A DNA stretch of 64,000 bases from Nageia nagi (lineage: Eukaryota > Pinophyta): assembly GCA_050084985.1 (NCBI GenBank), contig JBITNC010000001.1:137082001-137146000 (forward strand), read 5' to 3'. The position numbers and the translations under genes were made by a program. The notes beneath the pieces were generated by a model, which had not been told where the DNA came from, made no database searches, and saw nothing but the letters and a program-made list of their open reading frames with translations. This document shows, piece after piece, positions 48,173-59,965 of this stretch (its first letter is position 1; each line of letters opens with the position of its first letter).

Positions 48173-50609
48173 ACTAAAAAATGCTTTCAATTCAAATTGA
48201 ATGGTTTTACAATCATTCGTAGAATTAACTCAATGATTGATAACCTTTTAAAGATAAATATGAAAGGTTACATTTTTAAGGTAATTCATGTAACAAATGT
48301 TCAACCATAAAGTAGTGAGTAGAAAGTGATATGGTGAGAGTTAGCCAATCACAAATCCTACTATTCTAGGAATAGAATGGAAATATTATAATTTATCAAT
48401 AAACTTAATTGTACACCATTATATACTATTAAATAACAACATGGTGATTATGATAAATGGAAACTTTCTTAATATCATAACCTTCTAGATTGGATAACAC
48501 TAATTAATTTACTTCATAATTAAGGGTGGTATGTATCTATAATTGCTAGGTACAAAATTAATTCTTTTATTTTTATTATTAGTATTTTATAAAATAGATT
48601 TATGGGCTTACCATACGGATATGTGTATCCATCAAAGAGAGCTAAGAAAGGATTTTACAATGAATTTATAGTTTGTGAGTGTCATGAGTCATTTATGGGA
48701 GATTGTACGAACCATAATGTGGGTGAAGTGAAATGCAAGCCATGATATTGGTAATATGCCATATATGAGTTGCATGTAGTATTCACCTACCATTTTGGGA
48801 CTGGGTGACGATGAACTTAACATCATTTTGATGGGTATAAATGAGATGTATAACCAATGAAATGATGGGTAAAAAAGAGTTTGTTGCATAAAATAAGGAT
48901 TTGACCTTATGGACCTTCAAATGTGATTTTCTAACTTAATTGTTTTGAAAATAAGTTAAGGTATTGAGAAGAAAAATCATCTCATTGCTACCTTTAATAA
49001 TATATGAAAATATTATGGACTAAAAATGATTAAACCATGAAACCATTTCCATGAGTTTATAATAAAAATTAAAGAATAAAAATAAGAAAATTTCTCTTCT
49101 TCTATGAAAGTAATTACTAAATAAAAATAATAGAACCATGTGGCTCCATATTTTTTACATATGGAACTATTTGTATGATGAAAAAAATTAAGGACATCTA
49201 CTTCTATCTTTATAACTTTATGAAAACTAATTACAAATACGAAAGAGATAATAAAATCTACACCTATTTATTTTAATGTATGAATATCAATTGCAAGAAT
49301 TAAAAAGCTTCTTTCAAATGAATAAGAATGTGAATAGATTAAAATTAAATAATCTCATAAAAAATAAACATTAAGAAAATAAGCAAATTTGAATAAGAAA
49401 TAAATGAAGAGATGAGGGGAGCTTACTCATCCAATAAAGTGAATGATAGGAAGGGATCATGAGTTCCATTTATAAATCATAAAATGCATCCCTTTTTGAA
49501 TAAGGGTCTCATTTATTTATAACAATGAAGGATCCTTATAAAACAAAATTGAATGCATCCTTATCCCCCATGATGTAGATTAGATTTGCCTATTAATGAG
49601 AGAAGATTTGTAGGGAGATGATGGGTGGCTAACAAACTCTAATTCCCTTTCTAAAAGGCCTAAAAATTCTTTATGATGGGTGTCTAACAAACCTTAATTC
49701 CCTTTTTGAAAGGCCTAAAAATTCATTGTAGCATTCCCCTTAAAACATTTATTTCTTTTATTTTATTTTTGTAGGAAATCAACGGGTGAGAGAAGTAATG
49801 AAAATGCCACATTCCTTGAAAAGCCCAAGTAGAATGTTATAGTATCCATCCATGTAAATATTAACTCAATAATATATGATCTAATCCAATTTAATATGAA
49901 CCATAATCCTTAATATTAATATGTGTTATTTAAATGTGTTCTTAGTTTTGAATATGAAGACATAGTGTGAGGTATAATTGAGGAGCCTTAATGTTAGGTA
50001 ATTACATAGTATAATATGATGACATTTAATATGTGCCTTTAATTTCAAATAAATTACATGGTGTATTACTAATATTTTTCAAGCTTATTATTTATTTTGA
50101 TGTCATTTATTTATTTTTATTATCCTTTACTTTTATTTTGTCTCATTAATATAATTAAAAGAAAATAAATGACATGTATAACAGATCATCTATAATATGG
50201 TTACAAGGTAATATAGTTTTCAAATCAAATGTTATTTTATGTTTTCATGTAATTATTAATAATTAGTACTTGCATATTTACCAAGTTGATTTTATAAGGA
50301 ATAATATTATGATTTTCAATGCAATGATGATCATGATTGAGATATGCAAATGAAGCTAAAGGATGGGAAATAATTTACTATTGAAGTAGGAGAAAGGGTG
50401 TGATACAAATTTTACCATACTTTTTATTATTTTCTCCAAAGGATAAATTCCATATTAAAGGGATTATTCATATGTAAGCCACCCAAAATAATGACACCCC
50501 ACACCTATGGCCCCTTTTGGAATGCCTACGTTGCAATATCTAAAATATTGCTTGAAATACGATGAGACAATGATGATAAGATAAAATAGAGATAGGGTTT
50601 AGATATTTT
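48173..50609. other. No recognisable gene
   Basis: AT-rich. Contains a 55-bp tandem duplication (49,618-49,729) but no domain on either strand. The right end probably enters the LTR of element 3. Confidence 0.4.
49618..49729. repeat. 55-bp tandem duplication
   Basis: Two adjacent copies of ATGATGGGTG-CTAACAAAC ... AGGCCTAAAAATTC, with a few substitutions. Confidence 0.88.
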
Positions 50610-51437
50610 TCCTTTTTATAAAGTAGCCAATATTCCAAATGACTTTTAAAACAAAGACAAGAAGAGTTTTCTATGTTCTAGGTCCTTAAGACCCTAGAAC
50701 CAAGCAAGACTTGACTAGTTTACTTATAAACCTCCAAGCCTTGAGTTAACAAGGAATTCAAAAATAGCTCAATGCCTACAAGGAATGATATTATAAAAAC
50801 TATAATTATTTAGCTAATGATTTAAGCAAACTAAACTATTCTAGCTTAATTCTACTAAATACTAGCCTAGAAATAGTAAAATGCATAAGTGGGTTAGTGA
50901 AATAACTAAAAAGGATATGATTAGATGCTCTTGAGTGACCTTTGGAATTTTCAAAACCCTAAAAACAATGTTATTCTTCACAAAAATCCAAATATTAATA
51001 TTTTACCCAATATTCCCTTTGCAATATGAGGATAATAATTTCCATTTTATTTTGGAAATGATGGGTTGAGCTCAAAATGGAAGGTAGTAGGTTGCAAAGT
51101 TCAAGTACATACTTAGGAGTAGGTTGAATATGAAAGAGCTCAAAAATATTCATTAGGTAATGACTAATTATTTATGGGAAATGATTTTTAAATGATCTTT
51201 TTATATGATAGTGATTAGCCAGTGGGCTAGTTAGGGTTTAACCTAACTGATCAACTAGTATCTTGGTTACAGTTAGGGTTGAATAGGTGGTAACAAGAGG
51301 CTAAGTTACCAAAATCAATAATGTGAACACAATCAAATTGGTACAAAGTGATGATAGTATCATGGTAGGCTACAATATGGAACAAATCATCATGAATCAC
51401 CTAAGCTAGGCAAATGAATGATTTTTAGGTGTTTACA
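50610..51437 (-). repeat. 3' LTR of element 3 (left end unresolved)
   Basis: On the minus strand TGTAAACACCTAAAAATC starts at 51,437 directly after a polypurine tract, as in elements 2 and 4. A minus-strand TATA box (TTTATAAAAAGG, 50,621-50,633) supports an LTR reaching at least this far. The left boundary is unknown because no second LTR copy is in the window. Confidence 0.55.
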
Positions 51438-51450
51438 GATGCCCCTTTTT
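51438..51450 (-). promoter_or_regulatory. Polypurine tract of element 3
   Basis: On the minus strand AAAAAGGGGCATC directly before TGTAAACACC. Confidence 0.75.
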
Positions 51451-51547
51451 ATATTGATTTTTACAAGTTAAGAAATACAATAAAAAATAAGGTGGAGTAT
51501 TTGCAATGTGATGTTGATGATGATAGGATTGATATAATCATGTTGAG

Positions 51548-51812
51548 AGTACATATGGCTATAACACCTTATGATGCCAACACTATCATGCTATCACTAG
51601 TCTACACCTCAACATAACAAACTATGATACAAACAACATAGTCATGTCAAGGAGTACCTATGGCTATAACACCTCTTGGTGCCAACACTATCATGTTGTA
51701 ACTATTTTGCACCTTGATACAATGAACTATGATATAAATGGCATAGTCATGTTGAGGAGTACCTATGGCTATAATACCTCTCGGTACTAACACTATCATG
51801 TTGTAACTAGTC
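51548..51812. repeat. 105-bp tandem repeat, 2.5 copies (element 3 3' UTR)
   Basis: Units start AGTACCTATGGCTATAA (or AGTACATATGG) at 51,548, 51,653 and 51,758, an exact 105-base period. The first unit is open in one frame as part of a small ORF (51,429-51,617), but the frame is not kept through the array. Confidence 0.92.
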
Positions 51813-51869
51813 AAAGATCATAAAATGAAGCTGATAAGCATACTATACAATACTAAGCAATAAAAAATA

Positions 51870-51970
51870 AATGATCTTTACTTTGCCCTAGTAGCTAAAG
51901 GGTAACATGATTCTGCTTTACCCTACTAATCAAAGGGTGAAATGACCAATGATATTTCTTTTTCCCAACA
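51870..51970. repeat. Short tandem repeat, about 36 bp x 3
   Basis: TTTGCCCTAGTAGCTAAAGG, TTTACCCTACTAATCAAAGG and TTTTCCCAACAATCAAATGG recur at about 36-41-base spacing. Confidence 0.7.
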
Positions 51971-53479
51971 ATCAAATGGTAAAAAGTGATGGTGACATAG
52001 TCATGTTAAACAATCAAGAGTAGGCTCATAGAACTACTAGGAATTCAATCACAGCATATAGGCATATGATACCTAAACAATATGCCATGTTGAATGATAA
52101 ATGATATATATGTTGAAGTGATCAATGATGATAAGCAAAATATGAGATGAAAATACCAATGTGCAAAAAATTTATTATACCTATGGGGGTGTTTAATAGC
52201 ATGATAATAATTAGGATTATGAAAAAGGTGGGTGATTACATCCCCCTCAAACAAAAATATGGGAGGAAGTCCAAGGAAGAGGCCACAACCATCTTGTCAA
52301 TTAATGAGTGAAAATAGCAAGTGAATGGATGTGAAGTAGGGAAAATGATAGAATCAAACCTATTCATTCTATTGTAGATTGGTTAAGGCTAGCTAGTAGG
52401 ATGGCTAAGAGTATCAGCTAGAAGGACTAGGTGGATGATCAAGTGACTACCTGATGGGTCATGTAGTAGGGAGAGGATTAAAAATAAAAAAATTAGGTTT
52501 AGTTTATCATTTTACATACTTATAATTGAGATATTGAGCTCTAAGTAGAGAGAGACTATCATGCTTTTCTAAGCTTGAGAATGATCAAGGTTGATGAGAG
52601 GAGATGGTATTTGTTGTAGGAAGAGGACATGACCCACCATGCAACCCACCAGGAGGTGTAAGAGATTGCCTATATAAGCATGTATATAGCTAAAAACCTT
52701 AATAAATTTTGATTTTGAAAGAGTAGTTAAGTATAACACATATGATTTAATGATGTAAATCAAGTTTATTTTAGTTTTTAGCAGTTAAAATAGACTAAAA
52801 ATGAACAAATTTGTAAGTTAAACCTGAAACCTAGGGCATCACATTTCATGGAAAATAACAAATCAATATAGATAAAGTTGTAATTAGAATGATCATAGAT
52901 ACGTGAAGAATATTTTTACCAAATTATTTTTGATATTTAGGGCTTATTTTGATGCATTTTTTAATTTTTTTCCAAGATAGGTTGTGGATCCATTCACCTC
53001 CTATTTGGCCTTGCTAGCTAGTGGGGAGTAGATCAATCTCAATTTAGGGGTTGATAGGCACCCCCTCAGTTAGGAATTAGTTGGTAGGACATGAGATAAA
53101 TTGTTTGATCAATTTGTGAATTACCTAATTGGTTAATTAACTAATTTTCAAGGAACCAGCTAGGTTACCTTAGCCAACCTGATGTAGATCGGTTGGAAAA
53201 TTGAAGTCAAAATAGATAAAAATAGATATCAAAATGATGAAATATGATAAAGATATGATAATAAAACATATATATAACATAATTAAAAACAAATAGGTTA
53301 GGATAATATAGGATATGTCAAAAAATAAGGACTAACTAAAAATCAAGAGAACTAACTTAACAAAATAGAGACTAATAGATTATGATAGAATGACTAACAT
53401 GAAAATTGCTTGAATAGGTTCCAAGTGAAAACTTGGCACAAGTTTAGGCCTATAGTATAGGATGTGCATAGGAAATTGA
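51971..53479. other. Element 3 spacer, no recognisable gene
   Basis: No domain in any frame. It lies between the 3' UTR repeats and the antisense PMD relic, a place also non-coding in element 2. Confidence 0.45.
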
Positions 53480-55240
53480 ATGAGGTTGACTAGATATGGA
53501 TCAAAGTTATCAATCTAGTAGGTACAACCTAAATTCATACCATTATTGTAGACCATACCTATGTCTATAATTTGGTAGAGCATTGGGAAACCCAACATAA
53601 CACCTTTTATTTCCCATTGAGGAAATGAAAATCACACTAAAGGATATGTATCAAATATTCTATGTGCTAATTGAGGGGGCCATGATCATAGGGGCCACCT
53701 TAAAGAGTTAGACCATGCAAAGGATGTTCAAATATGGTTGGTAGATGATTGACACCAAGCATGGTAGATTCGACTATGCAATAATATATGCAAATGGATT
53801 ATTGATAATATAGAGAAACATGGTGATGATGATCATTAGCAAATTTTTACTACTAGACATTAGCAACCATAGGATCCCATGAAACCTATTGAACATTATG
53901 CACAATATTATGGAGGAGGGAATAGTGTATGTCTAGGCCCCTTCTATTTTATAGCAAACCTATAGATAGCTAGCAAATAGAAAATGAGGTTGAGTCAAAA
54001 TTATAAGATCCCTACTAATATAGATATGGGTATGGGAGAACATGCATGTGGAATGTACATACAACTTACCATATGATATCCATATTATGATTTAAGAGGT
54101 AAACCAAGAGGCATCCATGGCAAGGCAAGAGCTGCCATATGCCTAATGTTGGGTAAGAGATCATGATTCATCAAAAAGGTGACCATATGAGGGTATGTAT
54201 ACCTATAACTATAGTATGTAACCAATTTATGCATTGAGGATATGATTTTTAGGTCCTATAGGGGAGGGTAAGTACGAGTTAAGGATGTAGAATAGCTAAT
54301 GTGAGTGCATCGATATTTTGACATATGTAAGAAGAGGACTAGGGATGTCAAGATGTACAAATATGAGCATGTGATGTACCAAGATGAAGTTTGATAGGAT
54401 ATTACATCAAATCCTCAATTGTATAAATGAGTGGAGTTGTAGAGTGAGCTACCATGGAGACACTATGTAGTACCTAATGATGCACTAGATGAGGTGCTAG
54501 TGGTCTTAAACATGGATGATGTTAAGACTATGGTAGAGTATGATGCATAGTGGATGCCATAGTATGAGTAAATGGTTATTAACAAGGTGCTATAGGTCCC
54601 ACCCCCATCAACACCAATAGCATCACCAACGATAGTAGTAATGGTAGTAGGACCAGTGATAGAAGGATGACCTAGAGTGGGAGAGCCTATGGGAGAGTAA
54701 GAGATGGACATAGACTTGGGCATAGTGGATGGAGGCCTAGGGTACAAGGAATTCTATGTAGCCTTAAATGCATTTTTTATGTAGTAAGTGACCCATGATG
54801 CCTACTTGGTAAAGGAGTAGGATACCATGATGATTGATAAGTATATAGCCCACATTGAGAGGGATGCTATAGTTGTATAGAGAGATGCTCTAATAGAGAA
54901 GAGGGATGCAGCAATTTCCTAGAGGGATGGACTACATGTGTAGCTAAATGATGTAGAGATAGAGAGGCAATGATTGGCATAGCTCATCATAGTTTTGTAG
55001 AGAGTGCAAGTCTCATGGATGGAGGTGGGTATTTAGATAGATAATGTGATGGTGAGGGTGCTACATGTAGATGCAAGGGTATATATTGAGGGGATGATGA
55101 TATCTCCATATTAGTACTAGCTTATGATATATTAATGGTATCAAGAGGCTATAAGGGCATTACCCTTTCAATACTAGCTACTAATAATGGGTATAGTTGG
55201 TATAGAGCTAGATTCAGGTGGGAGGAATTAATTAGGGAAT
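53480..55240 (+). pseudogene. PMD gene relic, antisense inside element 3
   Basis: VDHTYVYNLVEHWETQHNTF followed by YFP (from about 53,549) and, after a shift, EEMKITLKDMYQIFYVLIEG (about 53,617-53,675) match the ERWxxETHTFHLP and GEMTxTLxDVxxIxxVPIxG blocks of the plant mobile domain. The middle is too decayed to read. Near 54,780-55,060 a Glu/Arg/Asp-rich, coiled-coil-like stretch (IERDAIVV, IEKRDAAIS, LNDVEIERQ) resembles the coiled tail after the domain in element 2. It is riddled with TAG/TGA stops and shifts. It lies on the strand opposite to element 3. A distinct PMD lineage from that in element 2 is possible. Confidence 0.6.
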
Positions 55241-56777
55241 TGTACCTACATATATACATGCAATGATGACATGGTAGAGTTTATCCAAGCCTAGTAGTAG
55301 TAGGTCCACTAGGGTAGACACATAGGGCATAATCTTTAGGGTACCCTAGTTATTAGGTACACATTATGCTATAGAGGGCCCATTAAGGATGATTGAGAGA
55401 TTAGGGAAGATGCCCACTCCCCCCAAATAGAGATAGAGTGGAAAGAGCTAAGTTTTTGGTGTGGCCTAGCATAGATAGAGATACTAATTTTGGTAGGCAT
55501 TAACAAGCATAATTTTGAAATACTTGGACATGTATTTTTAGCATACATATACATGGTTATGAGATTATATTATGTATTTGTTTATGGTGTATGCATGGAC
55601 ATGTATATACATTTATAAATGACCTTGATGGTATGACATGTATTAGATGTTATTGATGGTATGTTTATGGATGGACATAGACTATATGATATGGATGCAC
55701 TTTGGTTTTACATATGGTATGGTGTCTACTTGGATGCATGGTGCTTATGATTATGTTCTTACATTTAGGGGCTCATGTATGTTACCATGTGACATGATGT
55801 AATGGATGGGATATGATGTGATGCTATGTGTACTATTTATGCTTTTGTTATGATATATGTTATGATGCTTAGTGATGTGTATGTTTGGGCTTACTTGTAT
55901 ATGTGAATGGATAATGAGACGAAATCTATGGAATGTAAACAATATGAATGCATGTATAATACAGACATACGTAATAAAGGAAAATGAATAATACACACAT
56001 ATGGATGGATAAAACACATAAAAGTGAGATAGATAATGAATTAAACAAATGTATGCAATAATCACATAACAAATACATACATATATGTAAAAATAATAGT
56101 AATAAATAATATTAAAGTGACAAAATTAACAGATGCACAATACAAACAAGCAAAGATATTTTTAAAAAAAATGATAAAATGAATGTAGGGTAAAAAGAGA
56201 AAATGATGAAAATATTACCACAAGAAATAATGATAACAAATAACACATGATGAATGAAAAAATATAAATAAATGATGTAATGATAAATAATAAAAGTAAC
56301 AACAACAAGGATAAATAACAAATAATGATTTATAGATATTAAATGATAATATGATATATATAAATAATAAATGGAACAAAAATAAATAAATAATAAATAA
56401 TAAGAATAATTTTCTACAAAATGAAAGTGAATAAATAATAGTGATCAATGAAGATAAAAAATAATAAATATCACAAAATTGGACAAATACATATGACAAA
56501 ATGATGAAAAAATATACAGCAAGCGACAATAAATAAGAAATATCATAAGACCAAAAACTACCTCATGACATGTGATGCGATGATAACAACATAAACATAT
56601 GTCATGTTATGTAAAAAAAAACATTACAAAGCAACCCATAATAGGATCATAACAAAATTTCAAAAAGTAAAAAAGCAAAAAAAATAAAAGACAAATTTTG
56701 GTGCAACATATTAAGCAACCACCTTGCTAAAATTTTAAATAGATAGGATGACATGATTTTGGGTAATTAAATTTAAG
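55241..56777. other. Low-complexity AT-rich stretch
   Basis: 55,540-55,900 is rich in TATGGAT/ATG words; 56,100-56,480 is rich in AATAAATAAT words. The minus-strand ORFs in this region (55,751-56,065; 56,112-56,321; 56,215-56,529) follow from A/T bias. Confidence 0.6.
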
Positions 56778-58878
56778 TGTAGGATCAAATATGTGTATAT
56801 CAAATTATGAACCTAAAATGCAATTTAGACAGATAAATCATTCAACATAATTAATCCTGAACATATTCGACAATACACATCAATAATAAGAATGATATTA
56901 TATTCTAAAGTATTTGAATTCAAAAAGCGAGTTTTTATTGATCTGGTTGTAATCAGCATTAAAAATGATCGTTGTGAATCGGTAACAATCAATGCGGATC
57001 AGTAACTATTGAAGCATGACTCTACATTCTCTACGCCATCATTGTATTCATTGTAAACCTTGGCCCTTGTTATCAATCTGGTGAATCATCATTGACTGAT
57101 ATTTGAATCATTGACTATTAGCTTTGTATGCACTGGAGTAATTTTCATAGAATTTTGAAGTGTCTTTGTCTATTCCTTGTTATTCTCCTTCATGTTTACT
57201 TTCGTTGTTCTTTTTTTGTATTGACCCTGCACACAGAAAATGAACGAACCATCAAAAGCATACCTGTTCATACATATTAATCAGCAAATGAATAACATAA
57301 TATGGAAATATAGTTGATATGAGATTTGCTACTAATCAAGCTTACAACCTTTTGGTAATAATCTCTTGATTTGATTTCGGCAGAGCTTCTCTACAATAAA
57401 ATTGGGTCCCTTTGTTCATGTATAAAGCTTCAATTTATAAGCTTCAAGGTTTGTTATTCATTTGTTTTGGCATCCCAAGATTCCAGGTAACCTCTTGAAC
57501 TAAATTTTGAGGTGTTGTTATCTTCCATCTGTACCCATGATTACAAATTATACGTACTGGGCTATTCCAGGCTTAGATTTGTTTGTTGTTTAACTATTCA
57601 TGGATCATCACTGATTTTTTAGTGATTATATATTAACATTAGAATGGTCGCTCTATGGTCATTTTTTAATGACAAGGGTCGTAAGACCACTTGTTTTATA
57701 TATGTTCAAAAAGATTGATCCAATAATATAATAAATTCTTTATTGAAGCCCCGATGTACTTTACTTGCAATCATGAGTTCATTTTAAGATTCCCAGGAGT
57801 TTTTCTAGAGCAAACAAAATAGGCCAAAGTCAGTAGATAAAAGCATTCTAGAATGAAATGATGACATCATAAAGGATAAGATAGTCACGTTTTGGTAAAT
57901 TCTAGGTTCCAAAGATGATGAGGTTAGCATGGGTGAGTAAAAAGGCTGGAGCTCATAAATTAAGTGTTCCAGAAGGAAATGATAAAGCTCAATTGTAGAA
58001 AAGCTTAGGTTTTGGAGATGATGAGGTCAGCAAAGAGTGACCAAATAGCTAGAATCGGTAAGTAAAGCATTTTGAAATGTAAAGATGATGACATCATAGG
58101 GAGAATGATGTTCACATTTTTGAATGAAACCAGGTCCCAAAAGTGATGACATCATCAAGGAATGACCAAATAGCTAAAATCGGTAAGTAGAGCATTCCAG
58201 AATGTAAAGATGATGACATCATAGGGAGAATGATGTTCACATTTTTGAATGAAACTGGGTCCTAGAAGTGATGACATCATCAAGGAATGACCAAATAGCT
58301 AGAACTGGTAAGTAGAGCATTCCAGAATGTAAAGATGATGACATCACAGGGAGAATGATGTTCACATTTTTGAATGAAACTAGGTCCTGGAAGTGATGAC
58401 ATCATCAAGGAATGACCAAATAGCCAGAGCTGGTAAGTAGAGCATTCCAGAAGTATGAGGATGACATCATAGGGAGAACAATGTTCACATCTTTGAGTGA
58501 AACCAAGTCTTGAAAGTGATGACATCATTAAGGAATGATCAAATAACTGAGGCCGATAAGTGGAGCATTTTGGAATGTAAAGACGAGGCTAGCAAGAGAT
58601 TAGATCACAGTTATCAAGAAGCTATATCATCTGTAATCTACCCCATTTTATTTCCTTTCCTGTTACTTTTTCTACGCCTAATAGATAAGGAACCGACCTT
58701 CCAAAGATCAGACTATCCCCCTAGTCTGTTCTTGATTTACTTTGGTTAAGATTGTTCAGGGTGCATATATTACACAATCTTAATTAACAATTATTTTAAT
58801 GTGATATATATTAGAAAAATACTTATTTTATTTATTTATTTATTAAATTAAAAATAGGGTTTATTTTAAGTGTCTACA
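56778..58878 (-). repeat. 3' LTR of element 4 (about 2.1 kb)
   Basis: The start (minus strand, 58,878) is firm: TGTAGACACTTAAAATA directly after the polypurine tract. The end at 56,778 is inferred: in + orientation it reads TGTAGGATCAAATATGTG, resembling the LTR ends of element 2 (TGCAGACCTCAAATGTG). It contains a tandem array. Confidence 0.6.
57840..58590. repeat. Tandem array, about 125 bp x 6, inside the LTR of element 4
   Basis: GACATCAT marks recur at 57,863, 58,090, 58,215, 58,340 and 58,463, with a degenerate unit near 57,982. Periods are 125, 125 and 123 in the best part. Each good unit reads GATGACATCATAGGGAG, then GAATGAAAC, GTGATGACATCATCAAGG, ACCAAATAGCT, GGTAAGTAGAGCATT. Each contains two TGACATCA words. 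Confidence 0.92.
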
Positions 58879-58893
58879 TTTTGCCCCTTTTTT
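58879..58893 (-). promoter_or_regulatory. Polypurine tract of element 4
   Basis: On the minus strand AAAAAAGGGGCAAAA directly before TGTAGACACTT. Confidence 0.85.
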
Positions 58894-59722
58894 GAATTAT
58901 CAACCAAAGATAGGGTTGATAATTTCAAAAAATATATAATGAGAAGCTTTGTTGTTTGATAAAGCTGATAAATTTGGCAGTGACTATTTTCGGTATGATG
59001 ATGTATTGAACTTGTGTGATAGTTGCATGACATTTCTGTTATGTCATTTTGCATGTCTAAGCGCACCTATACCGTATAAGTTTTCTTTAGTATATGAATT
59101 GTAATAGTGTTGTCCTTTGTCCCAACAACGAGATTTCAAGATGATCTCTTACATCCTATGATTGTTTTTTCATTTGAGCTCAAACTTAGTCTGATCCATT
59201 TTTCGTATTTGACTTAGTCAAGGATCGTTGACAATCTTTTATTATTGTTAACAACTGTAAAGTGATCATTATGGACTTATATAGTAAAAATACTATCTTT
59301 ATAATAGTATATTTTGCTATGAATATCTTAATTTCTTATGTTTAGACTTGTTTTAATAGCAATTTTAATCATTTTACCCTAGTAAGTTTACTCAATACTA
59401 GTCCTTCATGTGCCAATGTATTTGGCAATCATGTGACATTGGAGCATTCTTTTAGGCGAAAAATAATGTGATTTATAATGTGTTCACTTTCACCTTAGTG
59501 AACGAAGCTTTTTAATTTTTTGTCTATACACAAATAAATTTTAAGATATTTGAAGAAAATATACTTCATTTTGTACATTTTCAAATAATATAAATCACCA
59601 ACGATTACTTATGAATCGTTGTCGATCAACAATCATTATTGATTTGATTTAAATTATTGACGATCGACATAATGATCGCTAATGATCTGTGATGCGAGTG
59701 TTTTTAAAACAAAATAATTTTC
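58894..59722 (-). other. 3' UTR of element 4
   Basis: 58,879-59,160 is homologous in inverse orientation to 40,690-41,107 of element B. A 66-codon minus-strand ORF here (58,866-59,066) crosses into the LTR and resembles the B translation only because the DNA is related. 59,590-59,690 has several CGAT words. Confidence 0.65.
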
Positions 59723-59965
59723 ATGGTAGATCAGTTAAGAGAGCAAAATTATTATCACAGGGTTGTGGAGCTTTGGTTACCTGGTTTCCTGAGATATTTT
59801 TTTGATGGTCCTAGTTCACCACCTAGGCCAGTACCAAGGTTTCCCCATTCACCAGTTTCTAGTGGCTTAGGTCATTCAGGGAGTCGTAATTATCATGCAG
59901 CATCAATTTCTTCAGAACATCCTGGCTATCCTCATGATGATATTATATCTACTGGAGGACATTGA
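59723..59965 (+). CDS. Small antisense ORF in element 4, unknown function
   Basis: An 80-codon + strand ORF, opposite to the integrase strand, sitting between the extra ORF and the LTR, where elements 2 and 3 carry antisense PMD genes. It is clearly less AT-rich than its flanks. The N-terminal 30 residues are mixed; the rest is rich in Pro, Ser, Gly and His (GPSSPPRPVPRFPHSPVSSG). No signal peptide, membrane segment or known domain. It may be the surviving end of a larger antisense gene. Nothing shows it is expressed. Confidence 0.35.
   Translation: MVDQLREQNYYHRVVELWLPGFLRYFFDGPSSPPRPVPRFPHSPVSSGLGHSGSRNYHAASISSEHPGYPHDDIISTGGH

Larger units (their letters stand above)
51438..56777 (-). mobile_element. 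Element 3: 3' part of a minus-strand gypsy element
   Basis: From the polypurine tract rightward: 105-bp tandem repeats, non-coding sequence, an antisense PMD relic (53,480-55,240) and low-complexity AT DNA. The layout matches the 3' half of element 2. The right side is bounded by the LTR of element 4, which probably inserted into it. No gag or pol of element 3 is seen. Confidence 0.6.

Noticed and set aside
55751-56529. Two minus-strand ORFs of 104 residues, rich in Phe, Ile, Tyr and Leu
   Set aside because: Products of AATAAAT-type low-complexity DNA; apparent membrane spans are composition artefacts.
57840-58590. Regular array resembling a CRISPR or satellite locus
   Set aside because: Units of about 125 bp are contiguous with no spacers, confined to one LTR, in plant DNA.
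40708-59066. Similar small ORFs 40,708-40,890 (+) and 58,866-59,066 (-) sharing an EMSCNYHTSS peptide
   Set aside because: The resemblance follows from homologous 3' UTR DNA of elements B and 4; the second ORF runs into the LTR and the starts differ.
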